Of a DNA stretch of 13,648 nucleotides, positions 13,394-13,648 are shown one piece after another; positions within the stretch are counted from its first letter, which is position 1, and the number at the start of each line of letters is the position of its first letter. The DNA is from Candidatus Bathyarchaeota archaeon. Its GTDB lineage: Archaea > Thermoproteota > Bathyarchaeia > TCS64. The DNA lies in contig JAEHCT010000016.1 in NCBI GenBank assembly GCA_020697635.1, positions 1 to 13,648 of the forward strand. Reading direction: 5' to 3'. Position numbers and translations under genes: made by a program. Below the pieces are notes generated by a model. That model was not told the DNA's origin, did no database searches, and worked only from the letters and a program-made list of their open reading frames with translations.

Positions 13394-13408
13394 TACAGAT
13401 ATTGTTTT
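13394..13408 (-). promoter_or_regulatory. TATA box of the surface protein-nep1 operon
   Basis: On the minus strand AAACAATATCTGTATC lies with its centre near 13400, about 27 bases before the ATG at 13373, implying a leaderless transcript. It lies between the ferredoxin stop and the surface-protein start. Confidence 0.45.
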
Positions 13409-13428
13409 TTGAAGAAGGAGGGGGCTCT

Positions 13429-13623
13429 TCACTCCTCAACCGTGATGGCGCCCACTGGGCAGGCGTTGACGCATGTCATACAAAGGATGCAGTCGTTGGC
13501 GCGGGTAGGCTGAGCCTTGGTCTCGCCTTTTATCTCGACGAGGTCATACACCTCGACGGGGCAGGCCTCGGCGCACAGCCCGTGTCCTTCACATACATCC
13601 AAGTCGACGAAGACGTTGGGCAA
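13429..13623 (-). CDS. Ferredoxin with two cluster motifs, one CxxHxxC
   Basis: This 64-residue 2[4Fe-4S]-type ferredoxin is a cytoplasmic one-electron carrier. Cluster motif one is CEGHGLCAEACP (Cys11, His14, Cys17, Cys21) and motif two is CILCMTCVNACP (Cys45, Cys48, Cys51, Cys55). In the usual arrangement each cluster takes three Cys from its own motif and the fourth from the other. Here the second position of motif one is His, so the first cluster may be [3Fe-4S] or His-ligated, and the second is a normal [4Fe-4S]. The start is a TTG giving MPNVFVDLD, which matches the first strand of ferredoxins; no ATG is available. Its redox partner is not in the window. Confidence 0.88.
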   Translation of the reverse strand: MPNVFVDLDVCEGHGLCAEACPVEVYDLVEIKGETKAQPTRANDCILCMTCVNACPVGAITVEE

Positions 13624-13635
13624 CGGTTTAAACCC

Positions 13636-13645
13636 GATAAATTGA
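13636..13645 (-). promoter_or_regulatory. TATA-like element of the ferredoxin gene
   Basis: On the minus strand CAATTTATCG (13636-13645) and GTTTAAAC (13626-13633) lie just ahead of the TTG. Neither has ideal spacing to 13623; the first would put the transcript start near 13615, inside the frame. The promoter may extend beyond the window edge, so the ferredoxin start is less certain than its identity. Confidence 0.3.
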
Positions 13646-13648
13646 GGC

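Overview
The window is archaeal chromosomal DNA. It carries Nep1, Dph6, the archaeal/plant-type D-aminoacyl-tRNA deacylase, a threonyl-tRNA synthetase with archaeal-type catalytic motifs, and a CBS-domain protein with an HPF-like tail. Promoters are AT-rich TATA boxes roughly 23-33 bases ahead of many starts (leaderless or nearly leaderless mRNAs), while downstream genes use Shine-Dalgarno motifs such as GGAGG or GTGATC. Coding DNA is GC-rich. A TACK-group archaeon, perhaps Bathyarchaeia-like, fits best; that placement is inference from gene content, not from a phylogeny.

Layout. 1-166: tail of an unrecognised gene. 262-1245: ornithine cyclodeaminase/alanine dehydrogenase family enzyme. 1273-2034 (-): NRDE/TANGO2-type Ntn hydrolase. 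2148-3323: four CBS domains joined to an HPF-like domain with a basic tail. 3356-4993: two-gene operon of a D-2-hydroxyacid dehydrogenase and Dph6. 5001-5181: promoter and a long leader ahead of thrS (5182-6636). 6633-6842 (-): small zinc-finger protein. 6895-8013 (-): core MetE-like methyltransferase. 8165-8983: dtdA. 8984-10144 (-): DUF72 protein with a SWIM-like C terminus. 10311-10472: zinc-ribbon miniprotein. 10534-10884: cupin gene broken by one in-frame TGA. 11006-11638: HAD hydrolase. 11624-12307 (-): nep1, overlapping the end of a membrane-anchored surface protein gene (12297-13373, -). 13429-13623 (-): 8Fe-type ferredoxin.

Most of the window is housekeeping with a strong translation theme: EF-2 diphthamide synthesis (Dph6), threonylation without a cis editing domain (ThrRS), removal of D-amino acids from tRNA (DtdA), 16S rRNA modification (Nep1), and a putative nucleotide-sensing ribosome-binding factor (CBS-HPF). 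The genome is very compact: convergent genes abut or overlap by up to 15 bases.

Points that most deserve a second look are the CBS-HPF fusion; the thrS leader, which has hairpins, a 7-bp complement next to the ribosome-binding site, and a leaderless uORF ending on the thrS start; the single nonsense codon in an otherwise intact cupin; and several metal-site substitutions (HxH in the MetE-like protein, CxxH in the ferredoxin, HxC...CxH in the DUF72 protein). No mobile element, CRISPR array, tRNA or rRNA gene was seen.
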